Assembly: GCF_000422245.1 (NCBI RefSeq)
Contig: NZ_ATHI01000026.1
Location: 1-64,000, forward strand
Source: Alkalidesulfovibrio alkalitolerans DSM 16529
Lineage (GTDB): Bacteria; Desulfobacterota; Desulfovibrionia; Desulfovibrionales; Desulfovibrionaceae
Length of the DNA stretch: 64,000 nucleotides
Direction of reading: 5' to 3'
The translations under genes were made by a program, and so were the position numbers. Below, in pieces: positions 1 to 8,365 of the stretch. The notes under the pieces were generated by a model, which saw only the letters and a list, made by a program, of their open reading frames with translations, was not told the origin of the DNA and ran no database searches. Each line of letters begins with the position of its first letter. Position 1 is the stretch's first letter.

Positions 1-204
1 GGGGTTTCCTTCTCCCCCTGGACCCCCTCATCCTTCCGCAAAACTTTTTGGTTTTGGGTATGTCAATGTCAAACCAGCAAGCGTTTGTGTAGCCGTTCTT
101 CTAAAACGTATCACCGTCGTGCCCGCGTATGCCCGGCCAACAGGCGCTCCGCCCAGAATCGGGTCAAGGGCTCAGCCCTTGCTCAGCCCTTGCTCAGCCC
201 TTGC
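1..204. other. Non-coding left edge
   Basis: No gene is supported here. Read on the minus strand, the first 45 bases (a GGGGGTCCAGGGGG-type block next to a run rich in A and T) look like the tail of one of the G-rich intergenic elements common in Desulfovibrio-type genomes, so they may belong to the mosaic repeat family described at 20779, 55296 and 57647. The right end holds a short tandem repeat listed separately. Confidence 0.4.
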
Positions 205-209
205 TCAGG
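170..209. repeat. 11-bp tandem repeat at hyuA 3' end
   Basis: The unit GCTCAGCCCTT occurs three times in perfect head-to-tail register, followed by a fourth partial copy. The stop codon of the hydantoinase gene lies inside the last copy. It looks like slippage-type expansion. The unit is too short and lacks spacers, so it is not a CRISPR. Confidence 0.8.
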
Positions 210-2196
210 CATCGCACCGCTCATGGTCGATCTTCACGACCAGGTTGCCCCAGGCGTCCACGGTGGCCGTGGCGAACGGCGGCAGCACGATGGTCGAGGT
301 GTATTCCACCACAATGGCCGGGCCGGGCAGGACGTTGCCGGACAGGAGCTTTTCGCGGTCGATGACCGGGGTGGGCCGCGCGCTGCCCGAGAAGACCACG
401 GGCCGCGTTTCGAGAATGGCCTCGGCGGGCACGTCGTCGACCAGCTTGTCCGCCTTGGCGAAGGCGGGCTTCTCCGGCACGCCGCGCGCCCGCAGCCGCA
501 CGGTGACGATCTCTATGGCCTTGCCGGGGTTGCGGTAGCCGTATTTGCGCTCGTGCTCGGCCTCGAAAGCCTCGGCGAAATCCTCGGCGTAGGGCGTGAT
601 GATCTCGAAGGACTGGCCCTGGTAGCGCATGTCCAGGAACTTCTCGAAGTGCATTGCCCCGGCCGCGAAGCCCTCGGCCGCGAGATCGGCCGAGCCCTGG
701 GCGATGAGCGGTGAGAAATGGCCGTGCAGGTCGTCGGTCGTGGTTGCGCGGGCCTGGAGCATCACGGTCTGCGAATAGTCCTTGATGACGTCGGCCATGA
801 TCATGCCCACGGCCGAGAGGATACCGGGGTTTTTGGGGATGAAGACGCGCGGCATGGAGAGCTGTTTGGCCAGGAAACAGGCGTGCAGTCCGCCCGCGCC
901 GCCGAAGGAGAAGAGGGTGAACTCGCGCGGGTCGAAGCCGCGTTCCACGGAGATGACGCGGATGGCGCGCTCCATGGTGGCGTTGGCGACTTCGAGGATG
1001 CCCTCGGCCAGGGCCTTTTCGGACAGCCCGGCCTTGTGCGCCATGTCGGCCACGGCCGCGTTCAGGGTCTCGGTCTCAAGGCGCATGCCGCCGCCCAGGA
1101 ACCGCTCGGGGATCAACCGGCCCAGAAAGAGGTTGGCGTCCGTGGTGGTGATCTCCGTGCCCTTGCCGTAGCAGATGGGGCCGGGATCGGCCCCGGCGGA
1201 TTCGGGGCCCACGGTCAGCGCGCCGCCCTCGTCCAGGCGGGCGATTGAGCCGCCGCCCGCGCCCACGGTGTGGATGTCGATCATGGGCACCTTGACCGGG
1301 TAGCCCTCGATGGCCGACTCCAGAGTGAGGGGCAAGGAGCCGTCGATAAGCGCCACGTCCGTGGAGGTGCCGCCCATGTCGAAGGTGATGAGGCGCTCGA
1401 AACCAGCGGCCGCGCCCAGGTGGAACGCGCCCACCGCGCCTCCGGCCGGGCCGGAGAGGATGGTGCGCACGGACTCGCGCATGGCCGTCTCGGCGGAGAT
1501 GGAGCCGCCGTTGGACTGCATGATGCGAAGCGGCGTCTTCTCGCCCGCCTCCGCGCGCAGCCGCGTCAGGTAGCGCGACATCTTGGGCGAGACGTAAGCG
1601 TTGATGACCGTGGTGGAGGCGCGCTCGAACTCGCGGAACTCGGCCAGGATCTCGTGCGAGAGCGAGACGGCCACGCCGGTGTCGGCGAAGGCCTCGCGCA
1701 CGGCCAGCTCGTGCGAGGGGTCGAGGAAGGAGAAGAGCAGGCACACGGCCACGGATTCGCACCCGGCTCTGGCCACGGCCTGCGCCGCTTCGCGCGCGGC
1801 CTGCGCGTCGAAGGGCTGCACGGTCTCGCCCGCGCTGCCGATGCGGCCGGGCAGGCCGAAGCGAAGCTCGCGCGGCACGATGTGCGCGGGGCGGCGGTAG
1901 TGCAGGTCGTAGAGCCGGTGGCGGTTCTGGCGGCCGATCTCGATGACGTCGGTGAAGCCCAGATTGGCGATGAGCGCGGTCTTCACGCCCTTGCGCTCCA
2001 GGATGGCGTTGGTGGCCACGGTGGAGCCGTGGATGATGGACACGGACCTGTTTCCGGCGATGTGGCGCACGCCCTCGATGACCGCGCGCGAGGGATCGTC
2101 CGGGGTGGAGAGGCGCTTGTGCACGCCGAAGGACGCGCCGTCCTTGTAGATGAAGTCGGTGAAGGTGCCGCCGGTGTCCACGCCGATGCTGAGCAT
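205..2196 (-). CDS. Hydantoinase/oxoprolinase family protein, subunit A
   Basis: A 663-residue member of the HyuA family (ATP-dependent N-methylhydantoinase, 5-oxoprolinase A or acetone-carboxylase-like subunits). The N-terminus GVDTGGTFTDF is the family's actin-like phosphate-binding loop. FDMGGTSTDV near the middle and the Gly-rich FSFGGAGGLHA stretch complete the nucleotide fold. The start at 2196 is chosen because it places AGGAGG just upstream and begins at the family N-terminus; a longer reading frame adds 63 unrelated residues. These proteins normally work with a HyuB partner, which is not in view; the downstream side is the window edge. It diverges from a TRAP transporter that may import its substrate (inference). 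The exact substrate cannot be assigned. Confidence 0.9.
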   Translation of the reverse strand: MLSIGVDTGGTFTDFIYKDGASFGVHKRLSTPDDPSRAVIEGVRHIAGNRSVSIIHGSTVATNAILERKGVKTALIANLGFTDVIEIGRQNRHRLYDLHYRRPAHIVPRELRFGLPGRIGSAGETVQPFDAQAAREAAQAVARAGCESVAVCLLFSFLDPSHELAVREAFADTGVAVSLSHEILAEFREFERASTTVINAYVSPKMSRYLTRLRAEAGEKTPLRIMQSNGGSISAETAMRESVRTILSGPAGGAVGAFHLGAAAGFERLITFDMGGTSTDVALIDGSLPLTLESAIEGYPVKVPMIDIHTVGAGGGSIARLDEGGALTVGPESAGADPGPICYGKGTEITTTDANLFLGRLIPERFLGGGMRLETETLNAAVADMAHKAGLSEKALAEGILEVANATMERAIRVISVERGFDPREFTLFSFGGAGGLHACFLAKQLSMPRVFIPKNPGILSAVGMIMADVIKDYSQTVMLQARATTTDDLHGHFSPLIAQGSADLAAEGFAAGAMHFEKFLDMRYQGQSFEIITPYAEDFAEAFEAEHERKYGYRNPGKAIEIVTVRLRARGVPEKPAFAKADKLVDDVPAEAILETRPVVFSGSARPTPVIDREKLLSGNVLPGPAIVVEYTSTIVLPPFATATVDAWGNLVVKIDHERCDA

Positions 2197-2633
2197 GTGT
2201 CCTCCTGAAGTCGCCGCGCGAAATGTGCAGGATGCGTGCAGGGACGCGGGCGGGTGGCAGTATGGCGCGTGATTGGCTCGGGGGCAAGGCCCGCGTGTAG
2301 CCTTCGCGGACAAAGTGGACCGGAATGGCTCGGGTTGTCGGAAACGGCACGAATCGCGCACATATTCGTCAACTAGGCGCAACACATTTGTAGAAAATCG
2401 CGGGGAAATCCGCTATGAAATGCGCCACGCCGAGACGCCGGGGAGACGTTGCCGCGCATCCAAAACCCCGTGACGGGCGTGGAGCGGGCGCTCCTGGCCG
2501 ATATCTCGGCGAGAGGCGTATTCAGGGGGATTCTCGGCACGAGCCTTGCTTCGCGCCGTCCGGATTCCTCGTCATCTTTTTCCGTCCCGGTGCGCTCTGA
2601 CCAGGGACGGCCACCAGCAAAGGAGGTTTCTTC
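2197..2633. other. Divergent control region hyuA / TRAP
   Basis: This 437-base region holds no convincing gene. Near the TRAP side it contains one strong sigma-54 element (listed separately). Two poorer GG-N10-GC matches at 2263 and 2345 are probably chance in GC-rich DNA. No promoter for hyuA was recognised. Confidence 0.6.
2535..2550 (+). promoter_or_regulatory. Sigma-54 (-24/-12) promoter of TRAP operon
   Basis: CGGCACGAGCCTTGCT matches the consensus TGGCACGNNNNTTGCW at every defined base except the first, with correct GG-to-GC spacing. Transcription would start near 2561, giving a leader of about 73 bases with AAAGGAGG before the dctP start. RpoN control of C4-dicarboxylate-type transport is known elsewhere. 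The cognate enhancer-binding activator is not in this window. Confidence 0.7.
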
Positions 2634-3611
2634 ATGCTCCGCAAGGCCCTGCTCCTGTCCTGTCTGCTCGGGCTGCTTCTGGCCGCCCCGGCGAGCGCCG
2701 CGACCATCCGCATGGATATGAACGCCATCTATCCCGAATCGAACTTCCACTCGCAAGGCGCCATCGAATTCGCCAAGAAGGTCGAGGCCGCGACCAACGG
2801 CGGCGTGGTCATCACGGTGCACGCGGGCGGCGCGCTGGGCTTCAAGGGACCCGAACTGCTGCGCTCGGTCAAGGACGCGGCCGTGCCCATGTCCGACATC
2901 CTGATGGGCGTGGTCGGCGGCTCCGAGGAGATCTTCGGCATCTCCTCCATGCCCCGCGTGGCCACCACCTATGAAGAGGCCCGCAAATTCTACGACATCG
3001 CCCGCCCGGCCTACGAAAAGGCTTGCGAGCGCTGGAACCAGAAGCTGCTCTACGCCGCGCCCTGGCCGCCCTCGGGCATCTTCGCCAAGCGCGCCATGAA
3101 CACTCCCGACGATCTGCGCGGCCTGAAAATCCGCACCTACGATCGCAACGGCGCGCTCTTCCTCGAGGCTGCGGGCTCGCACCCCATGTCCCTGCCCTGG
3201 GGCGAGGTCTATTCGGCCCTGCAGACCGGCCTGGCCGACTCAGTGCTGACCTCGGCCGTGTCCGGCAAGGACGGCAAGTTCTGGGAAGTGCTCTCCGACT
3301 TCGCCGAGATCGGCTACGCCTTCCCCCTGAACATGGTGACCATCAACCTCGACTGGTGGAAGGCGCTCTCCAAGGAGCAGCAGGACGCCATGCTGGCCGT
3401 GGCGGCCGAGGTCGAGGCCTCCCAGTGGCAGGTTTCCGCGACCCAGAACGCCGAGGCCATCGCGGCCGTGAAGGCCGGGGGCATCAAGGTCCAGACGCCG
3501 CCCGCCGCCGTGCAGGAGCGTCTCGACGAGATAGCCAGGAAGATGCTCGACGACTTCCTGGCCACGGCCAAGCCCGAGACCAAGGCCGTGTTCGAGGCCT
3601 ACCTGAAGTAG
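2634..3611 (+). CDS. dctP: TRAP transporter solute-binding protein (DctP type)
   Basis: A 325-residue periplasmic binding protein that captures a carboxylate-type solute and delivers it to the DctQM membrane proteins. A classic signal peptide ends at about residue 22 (Leu-rich core, then APASAA). The mature part has the TRAP-type features: GALGFKGPELLRSVKDG-like N-lobe residues, a KIRTYD segment around 165 and the SLPWGEVYSALQTGLAD segment that frames the conserved carboxylate-binding arginine. AAAGGAGG precedes the start. It is first in a tight dctPQM operon behind a sigma-54 promoter. The divergent hydantoinase suggests a cyclic amide or related acid as substrate, but this is only context. 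Confidence 0.93.
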   Translation: MLRKALLLSCLLGLLLAAPASAATIRMDMNAIYPESNFHSQGAIEFAKKVEAATNGGVVITVHAGGALGFKGPELLRSVKDAAVPMSDILMGVVGGSEEIFGISSMPRVATTYEEARKFYDIARPAYEKACERWNQKLLYAAPWPPSGIFAKRAMNTPDDLRGLKIRTYDRNGALFLEAAGSHPMSLPWGEVYSALQTGLADSVLTSAVSGKDGKFWEVLSDFAEIGYAFPLNMVTINLDWWKALSKEQQDAMLAVAAEVEASQWQVSATQNAEAIAAVKAGGIKVQTPPAAVQERLDEIARKMLDDFLATAKPETKAVFEAYLK

Positions 3612-3618
3612 CTGTTAG

Positions 3619-4113
3619 ATGATCTCACGCTTCATCGTCATAGTGGAGGGCCTGTCCAAGGGCACGGCCCTCCTTTCCGCCCTGGCCCTGGCCTGCCTCG
3701 CCGCCCTGACCCTGGCCGAGATCGGCGCGCGGGCCCTGTTTGGCATGTCGCTGATGGTGACCACGGAATACGGCGGCTACCTATTGCTCGCGGCGGTGTC
3801 CCTGGGCTTTGGCCTCACCCTGCGCGACGGCGCGCTCATCCGCATCACCATGATCCGCCGCCTGCTGCCGCCCGCGGCGCGCAAGGGCATGGATGTCTTC
3901 GCCTGCGCGGGCGGGCTGGCCGTCTCGATTTTCATCCTCTGGCATTCCGCGCGCATGGTCGCGGACCACAAGCGGCTCGACATCCTGGCCGACTCCATGG
4001 CCGAGACGCCGCTGTGGATTCCGCAGCTTCTGGTCCCGATCGGCTTTTCGCTCTTCGCCCTGCAACTTCTGGCCACGGCCGCGCGCCTGCTCACACGGGA
4101 CGAGGAACAATGA
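3619..4113 (+). CDS. dctQ: TRAP transporter small permease (DctQ)
   Basis: A 164-residue integral membrane protein with four hydrophobic segments (about residues 15-37, 48-70, 90-110 and 130-152), the size and topology of DctQ subunits. It lies 7 bases after dctP and overlaps dctM by ATGA, so the three proteins are translationally coupled. DctQ is the small membrane partner that supports DctM during sodium-coupled uptake. Confidence 0.9.
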   Translation: MISRFIVIVEGLSKGTALLSALALACLAALTLAEIGARALFGMSLMVTTEYGGYLLLAAVSLGFGLTLRDGALIRITMIRRLLPPAARKGMDVFACAGGLAVSIFILWHSARMVADHKRLDILADSMAETPLWIPQLLVPIGFSLFALQLLATAARLLTRDEEQ

Positions 4114-5444
4114 TCGAGGATCCGCTTCTTCTTTCGGCCGCCCTGGTGGCGGTCATGTTCGCGCTTCTGCTCTCCGGGCTTTGGATCGGCTTTTCGCTCT
4201 TCGCCACGGGCGTCATCGGCATGCTCCTGCACAAGACGAACCTGCCGCCGACCATCTCGGTCTGGGACCGCATCGGCGACCTGATGGCCAATTCGGCCTG
4301 GAACTCGCTCAACTCCTGGGCGCTCTCGGCCCTGCCCCTGTTCGTGCTCATGGGCGAGATATTGTACCGCACGGCGATCTCGAAAAAGCTCATGAGCGGC
4401 CTTGCGCCCTGGCTGTCCTTCATTCCGGGCAGGCTGTTGCACGTCAACGTGGTGGCCTGCTCGCTGTTCGCGGCCATCTCGGGATCGAGCGCCGCGACCA
4501 CGGCCACGGTGGGCAAGATCACCTACCGCGAACTGGCCGCGCGCGGCTACGACAAGGGGCTGGCCCTGGGCTCGCTGGCGGGCGCGGGGACGCTCGGCTT
4601 CCTCATTCCGCCCTCGCTGATCATGATCATCTACGGCGTGCTCGCGGACACGAGCATAGGCCAGCTCTTCATCGCGGGCATCGTGCCGGGGCTCATGATC
4701 GCGCTGTGCTTCTCGGGCTGGATCGTCTTTCGCGTGCTGCTCAACCCCTCGCTCACGCCGCGCTACCGCGAATCCTACACCGCCGCCGACCGCATGGCCG
4801 CGGTGCGCGACATCCTGCCGGTGGTGGCGTTGATCCTGCTCGTGCTCGGCGGCATCTACGCGGGGTTGACCACGCCCACCGAGGCCGCGGCCCTGGGCGT
4901 GCTCGGCGCGCTGTGCGTGGCGGCCTGGTTCCGCGAACTCAACTGGAAGAATCTCTCCGAGGCCTTCCTCGCGGCCGTGAAGACCTCGACCATGATCTGC
5001 TTCATCATCGCGGGCGCGGCCTTCCTTTCGCAGGTCGTGGGTTTCATCGGCGTGGCCAGGGCGCTGTCCTCCTTCATCGCGGGGCTGGAGCTCTCGCCCT
5101 ATGCGCTGATCCTGGTCATCGCGATCATGTACGCCATTCTGGGCATGATGCTCGACGGCATCTCCATGGTCGTCATGACGCTGCCCATCGTGCTGCCCAT
5201 CGTGGTCCAGGCCGGGTTCGACCCGCTGTGGTTCGGCATCTTCGCCGTGATCATGGTCGAGCTGTCGCAGATCACGCCGCCCGTGGGCTTCTCGATCTTC
5301 GTGCTGCAGCACATCTCGGGCCACGAGCCGCCCTTCATCCTGCGCCAATCCTTCCCGTTCTTCGTGCTGCTGCTCGTGGTCGCTGCGGTGCTCACGGTCT
5401 TCCCGCAGATCGTCCACTTTTTGCCCGACCAGATGATCCGATAG
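4110..5444 (+). CDS. dctM: TRAP transporter large permease (DctM)
   Basis: A 444-residue polytopic protein that forms the sodium-coupled translocation path. Typical DctM blocks are visible: SLNSWALSALPLFVLMGEIL, the GSSAATTATVGK stretch near residue 130, the GTLGFLIPPSL motif, and the C-terminal MLDGISMVVMTLPI and ITPPVGF motifs. The start at 4110 overlaps the dctQ stop and is preceded by GAGGAACA. A longer in-frame reading begins inside dctQ and is not needed. Substrate specificity is set by DctP and is unknown. Confidence 0.93.
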   Translation: MIEDPLLLSAALVAVMFALLLSGLWIGFSLFATGVIGMLLHKTNLPPTISVWDRIGDLMANSAWNSLNSWALSALPLFVLMGEILYRTAISKKLMSGLAPWLSFIPGRLLHVNVVACSLFAAISGSSAATTATVGKITYRELAARGYDKGLALGSLAGAGTLGFLIPPSLIMIIYGVLADTSIGQLFIAGIVPGLMIALCFSGWIVFRVLLNPSLTPRYRESYTAADRMAAVRDILPVVALILLVLGGIYAGLTTPTEAAALGVLGALCVAAWFRELNWKNLSEAFLAAVKTSTMICFIIAGAAFLSQVVGFIGVARALSSFIAGLELSPYALILVIAIMYAILGMMLDGISMVVMTLPIVLPIVVQAGFDPLWFGIFAVIMVELSQITPPVGFSIFVLQHISGHEPPFILRQSFPFFVLLLVVAAVLTVFPQIVHFLPDQMIR

Positions 5445-5606
5445 GGCAAGGGCGCGCTTCGCCGTCTTGACGCCGCGTGCTCCGGGCCCTACACCGGAGC
5501 ATGCGCGACCCCACGGACAGGACGCCGCCCATGGGGCAGCGCGCCTTCTGGGGCCGCGGCCCGGCCTCACGCATCCGATCGAACGTCACGGAGTGAACCA
5601 AATCGC

Positions 5607-6029
5607 ATGGATACCTACTGCATCGTCCGCACCGAGCATCTGAACCACTACGGCCATCTTTTCGGCGGGGCCATGCTGGCCTGGATCGACGAATTCGCCT
5701 GGCTCACGGCTTCGCTGGATTTTCCGGGCTGCAAGCTGGTGACCATGGCCATGGACGACATCGTCTTCAGGAAGCCCGCGCACTGCGGGGCCATCCTGCG
5801 CTTCTCCATCGAGCCCGAGCGCCAGGGCAAGACCTCCGTGACCTACCGCGTGGTGGTTTTCGCGGACGAGCCGGGCGCGACCTGCGAGAAGGAGATCGTC
5901 TCCACGACCATCACCTTCGTGCGGCTGGACGACCTGGGCGGCAAGCTGGCCCTGCCCGCGGTGGAGAAGTACCGCTCGCTGGACAGCGGCCATGGGCCAA
6001 AGCCGGTGACCGCGCCGCACGCGCCCTGA
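5607..6029 (+). CDS. Acyl-CoA thioesterase, hotdog fold
   Basis: A 140-residue cytosolic protein of the YciA/BACH-like hotdog family, which hydrolyses acyl-CoA thioesters. The motif HYGHLFGGAMLAWIDE (residues 12-27) carries the family's HGG-type loop and the catalytic acidic residue on the following helix. MDDIVFRKPAHCG is the matching second strand region. It overlaps sfsA by TGATG. A weak GGAG lies 14 bases before the start. A second thioesterase of the same superfamily lies at 57787. The physiological acyl chain is unknown. Confidence 0.85.
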   Translation: MDTYCIVRTEHLNHYGHLFGGAMLAWIDEFAWLTASLDFPGCKLVTMAMDDIVFRKPAHCGAILRFSIEPERQGKTSVTYRVVVFADEPGATCEKEIVSTTITFVRLDDLGGKLALPAVEKYRSLDSGHGPKPVTAPHAP

Positions 6030-6751
6030 TGCCCCAGGTTCTACCCTTTCCGCCCGGTACGCGGGCCGCGACGCTGATCAGGCGCGAGAAGCGCTTCCTG
6101 GTGCAGGTCGCCTTCGCCGAGGCAAAAGAGCCCCTGTGGGTCCACACCAACAACTCCGGCTCCATGCTCGGCCTGATCCGGCCGGGCCTAGCCGCGTTCG
6201 TCTCGCCCGCCCCAAACCCAAAGCGCAAGCTGCCTTTCACCCTGGAGGCGGTCGAGGCCGGGAGCGGCTATTGCTGCGTGAACACCCAGGTTCCCAACCG
6301 CATGCTGGCCTTCGCCTACGAGCACGGGCTGATCCCTGAACTGCGCACGGCCACGTCCATGCGACCCGAGGCCCGCGCGGGCGAGTCGCGTCTGGACGCC
6401 CGCTTCGAGACGGCCCAAGGTCCGTTGTGGGTGGAGTGCAAGAACGTGACCCTGGCCGAGGACGGCGTGGGGCTGTTTCCGGATGCGCGCACCGAGCGCG
6501 GGAAGAAGCATCTGGAGGAGTTGATGCGCCTGGCCGCGCAAGGGGCCAGGGTGGCCACCTTCTACCTCGTCACGCGCCGCGATGCGGCCTGCTTCGGCCC
6601 GGCCTGGTGCGTGGACGAGGACTACGCGCGCACCTTTCATGCCGCGCTTGCGGCCGGAGTCATGGCCTGGCCCTGGCTGGCCGAGGTCGATGCGAGCGGG
6701 GTGCGATTGTCGCGCCGCCTGCCCGTCGTGGGCGAGGATGCGGGCGGCTGA
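6029..6751 (+). CDS. sfsA: SfsA family DNA/RNA nuclease
   Basis: A 240-residue protein of the sugar-fermentation-stimulation A family. Members have an N-terminal OB-like part that binds nucleic acid and a C-terminal PD-(D/E)XK nuclease fold. Visible signatures are HTNNSGSMLGL (35-45), the LDARFE and VECKNVTL strands carrying the nuclease acidic and lysine residues, and the hallmark FPDARTERGKKHLEEL. Full length for the family. Its start overlaps the thioesterase stop. It converges on the truncated fur gene with only 4 bases between stops. Confidence 0.9.
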   Translation: MPQVLPFPPGTRAATLIRREKRFLVQVAFAEAKEPLWVHTNNSGSMLGLIRPGLAAFVSPAPNPKRKLPFTLEAVEAGSGYCCVNTQVPNRMLAFAYEHGLIPELRTATSMRPEARAGESRLDARFETAQGPLWVECKNVTLAEDGVGLFPDARTERGKKHLEELMRLAAQGARVATFYLVTRRDAACFGPAWCVDEDYARTFHAALAAGVMAWPWLAEVDASGVRLSRRLPVVGEDAGG

Positions 6752-6755
6752 AGGC

Positions 6756-7082
6756 TCAGGTACTGGGTTCGAGCCTGCCGCAGCTTGGGCAGACGTGGCG
6801 CGCGGCATGGTCCGTGGCGTTCTCGGGGAGCACGTAGCGGCGCGGGCTGTCGCGATAGCTCATCTCGCGCACCAGGCCCGCCTCGGCGAGCAACTTCAGG
6901 GTGCGGTAGACCGTGGCCATGCTGACCCTGGCGTCGCGCGAGCGCACCCGGACGAACACCTCCTCGGGGCTCAGACATCGCCGGGCTTCCTCGATCTCGG
7001 TCAGAATCAGGCGGCGCTGCGCGGTCAGCTTGAGGCCGTTGGCCGCGAGGTAGGCGATGAATGCGTCGAGTCTGTTTCGCAT
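6756..7082 (-). CDS. Fur-family regulator, C-terminally truncated
   Basis: A 108-residue protein with the Fur winged-helix N-terminal domain intact: LKLTAQRRLILTEI and the recognition helix VSMATVYRTLKLLAEAGLV (53-71). The start of the metal-binding dimerisation domain is present, with one CPSC pair (C98, C101), but the protein then ends in LEPST. Normal Fur/PerR proteins run about 130-150 residues, with a further strand-helix-strand section and often a second CxxC. The stop directly abuts the end of sfsA, and no continuation was found in other frames. Either a deletion removed the end or this is a naturally short regulator. It may act at the feo operon Fur box, but that site could equally serve a Fur encoded elsewhere. 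Confidence 0.8.
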   Translation of the reverse strand: MRNRLDAFIAYLAANGLKLTAQRRLILTEIEEARRCLSPEEVFVRVRSRDARVSMATVYRTLKLLAEAGLVREMSYRDSPRRYVLPENATDHAARHVCPSCGRLEPST

Positions 7083-7151
7083 GGTCCTTTTCCCGATGGA
7101 GAATGGCCCGCCCCCGCCGGGGGAGACAGAAGCGGGCCGCGAGGTAGGGAA

Positions 7152-7964
7152 TTACTTCATGTCCACGGCCTTGACCCAGATCACGGCATCCTGGGAAAGC
7201 TCCTTGCCGTTGAACTCCTCGTCCGGGCCCACGCCCAGGGCCGCGAAGCCCCAGTATCCGGCGCGGGGCAGGCCGTAGGTGAAGACGCCGTTCTCGTCGG
7301 CGAAGATGGTCTGGACCTCGAAGGCGGCCTGCGGGGCCTCGATCGCGCCCTTCTCGGCGAAGGCGCGCTCGTTTTGCAGCGGCTCGTGGTTCAGGTACTC
7401 GACCTCGATCTCCGCGCCGGGCACGGGCTTGCCGTCGGAGAGCACCACGCCGCGGAAGACGTTGCCGGTCCAAAGGGCGTAGGGCTTGTCCAGGGGCACG
7501 ATCTCGGCCTTCAGGCCCAGTGGCTCGTTCCAGTGGCCGGGCATGCCCGCCACGTTGACGATGTTCTTGGTGATCTGCTGGATGTAGGCATCCTCTTCCT
7601 TCTCGTAGTAGGGCGCGGGCACGAGCACGAAGATGTGGTCGCCCATGCTGCGCACGGGCACCTTGGCCTCGAAGGCCTTGCCGGTGTTGGTCGTGCTTTT
7701 CCAGGAGATGGGCTTGAGCGAGGACATGAGGTCCGTGGTCCTGGGCTCGCCGTCGCCGCGCTGCGAGACCAGGTAGAAGGCCTCGGGGGTCTCCATGTCC
7801 ATGGTGTAGCCCGCGTCGAAGGGATGGGTGAAGACGATGGAGAGGTGCAGCTCGCCGCCCTGCTCCAAGGCCAGTTCGGGGGTGTGGACGAGCTGGAAGT
7901 GGGCCATGGCCGGGCTGGCCGCAAGGCCCAGGCAAAGGGCCAATCCAAGGATGATGCGTTTCAT
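7152..7964 (-). CDS. DUF4198-type exported protein, probable metal-uptake accessory
   Basis: A 270-residue periplasmic protein. A signal peptide ends near residue 22 (ASPAMAHF), leaving a His near the mature N-terminus. The beta-rich body, with THPFDAGYTMDMETPEAF early and GVFTYGLPRAGYWGFAALG late, matches DUF4198 proteins. That family is found beside nickel, cobalt and iron uptake genes. The start at 7964 has GAAGGAGA upstream; a longer frame adds 16 residues without a signal-peptide start. It is the last gene of the feoA-feoA-feoB-exported protein run, 69 bases after the preceding gene. A role in delivering or sensing iron at the outer face of the membrane is inferred from context only. Confidence 0.75.
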   Translation of the reverse strand: MKRIILGLALCLGLAASPAMAHFQLVHTPELALEQGGELHLSIVFTHPFDAGYTMDMETPEAFYLVSQRGDGEPRTTDLMSSLKPISWKSTTNTGKAFEAKVPVRSMGDHIFVLVPAPYYEKEEDAYIQQITKNIVNVAGMPGHWNEPLGLKAEIVPLDKPYALWTGNVFRGVVLSDGKPVPGAEIEVEYLNHEPLQNERAFAEKGAIEAPQAAFEVQTIFADENGVFTYGLPRAGYWGFAALGVGPDEEFNGKELSQDAVIWVKAVDMK

Positions 7965-8033
7965 GGTGTTCTCCTTCGGTCGTATGGTTTTGGCCGGGCG
8001 GCGTGCGGTCACCCGGCCCAGGCGGCATGGCTG

Positions 8034-8354
8034 CTAGAAGATGTCCTTGCCCTGGATGGTGATGATGTGGCCCTCGCCCGCGTCGAAAATTACGGTGTAG
8101 TCACCCTCGGGTTTGTCGAAGACGAACTCGCCGTGCGCGTCCATTTGTCCTTCGAGGATGGTCGCACCGCCTGCGTCGAGCACTTTCATGGCGGTGCCAG
8201 CGGCCGATGAGCCGTCGGAGAAGCCGCCCTCGCAGACGACCGTGCCGTCGCCGGGCGCGTAGCAGGAGCAAAGCGGGGTGTGGGCCAGCGCCGCGCCCGA
8301 AAGGGCGAGGCAAAGGGCCAGGGCCAGGGTCAGGGTCGTGATTTTACGGCGCAT
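8034..8354 (-). CDS. Small exported beta-sandwich protein of the feo operon
   Basis: A 106-residue protein with a clear signal peptide cleaved near residue 24 (SGAALAH). The mature part begins HTPLCSCYAPGDGTVVCEGGFSD, a short Cys/His-rich section (C29, C31, C41) suited to metal or disulfide chemistry. The rest is strands ending in EGHIITIQGKDIF, resembling a carboxypeptidase-regulatory-like or transthyretin-like fold. AGGAGGT precedes the start. It sits 11 bases after feoB, so it is almost certainly co-transcribed with it. No function is established; it may pair with the DUF4198 protein that follows. Confidence 0.75.
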   Translation of the reverse strand: MRRKITTLTLALALCLALSGAALAHTPLCSCYAPGDGTVVCEGGFSDGSSAAGTAMKVLDAGGATILEGQMDAHGEFVFDKPEGDYTVIFDAGEGHIITIQGKDIF

Positions 8355-8365
8355 GTTGGTACCTC

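Noticed and set aside
170-209. CRISPR-like repeat
   Set aside because: The unit is 11 bp with no spacers and no cas genes nearby; it is a simple tandem repeat.
2263-2360. Two further GG-N10-GC matches upstream of the TRAP genes
   Set aside because: They lack TT before the -12 GC and would give leaders of 260-350 bases, while a far better element exists at 2535.
5479-5500. Terminator after dctM
   Set aside because: A GCTCCGG/CCGGAGC stem exists but no T run follows, so it is too weak to call.
3777-5570. 597-codon minus-strand frame opposite dctQ/dctM
   Set aside because: Very Arg/Asp/His-rich translation with no motif; it overlies two clear membrane-protein genes.
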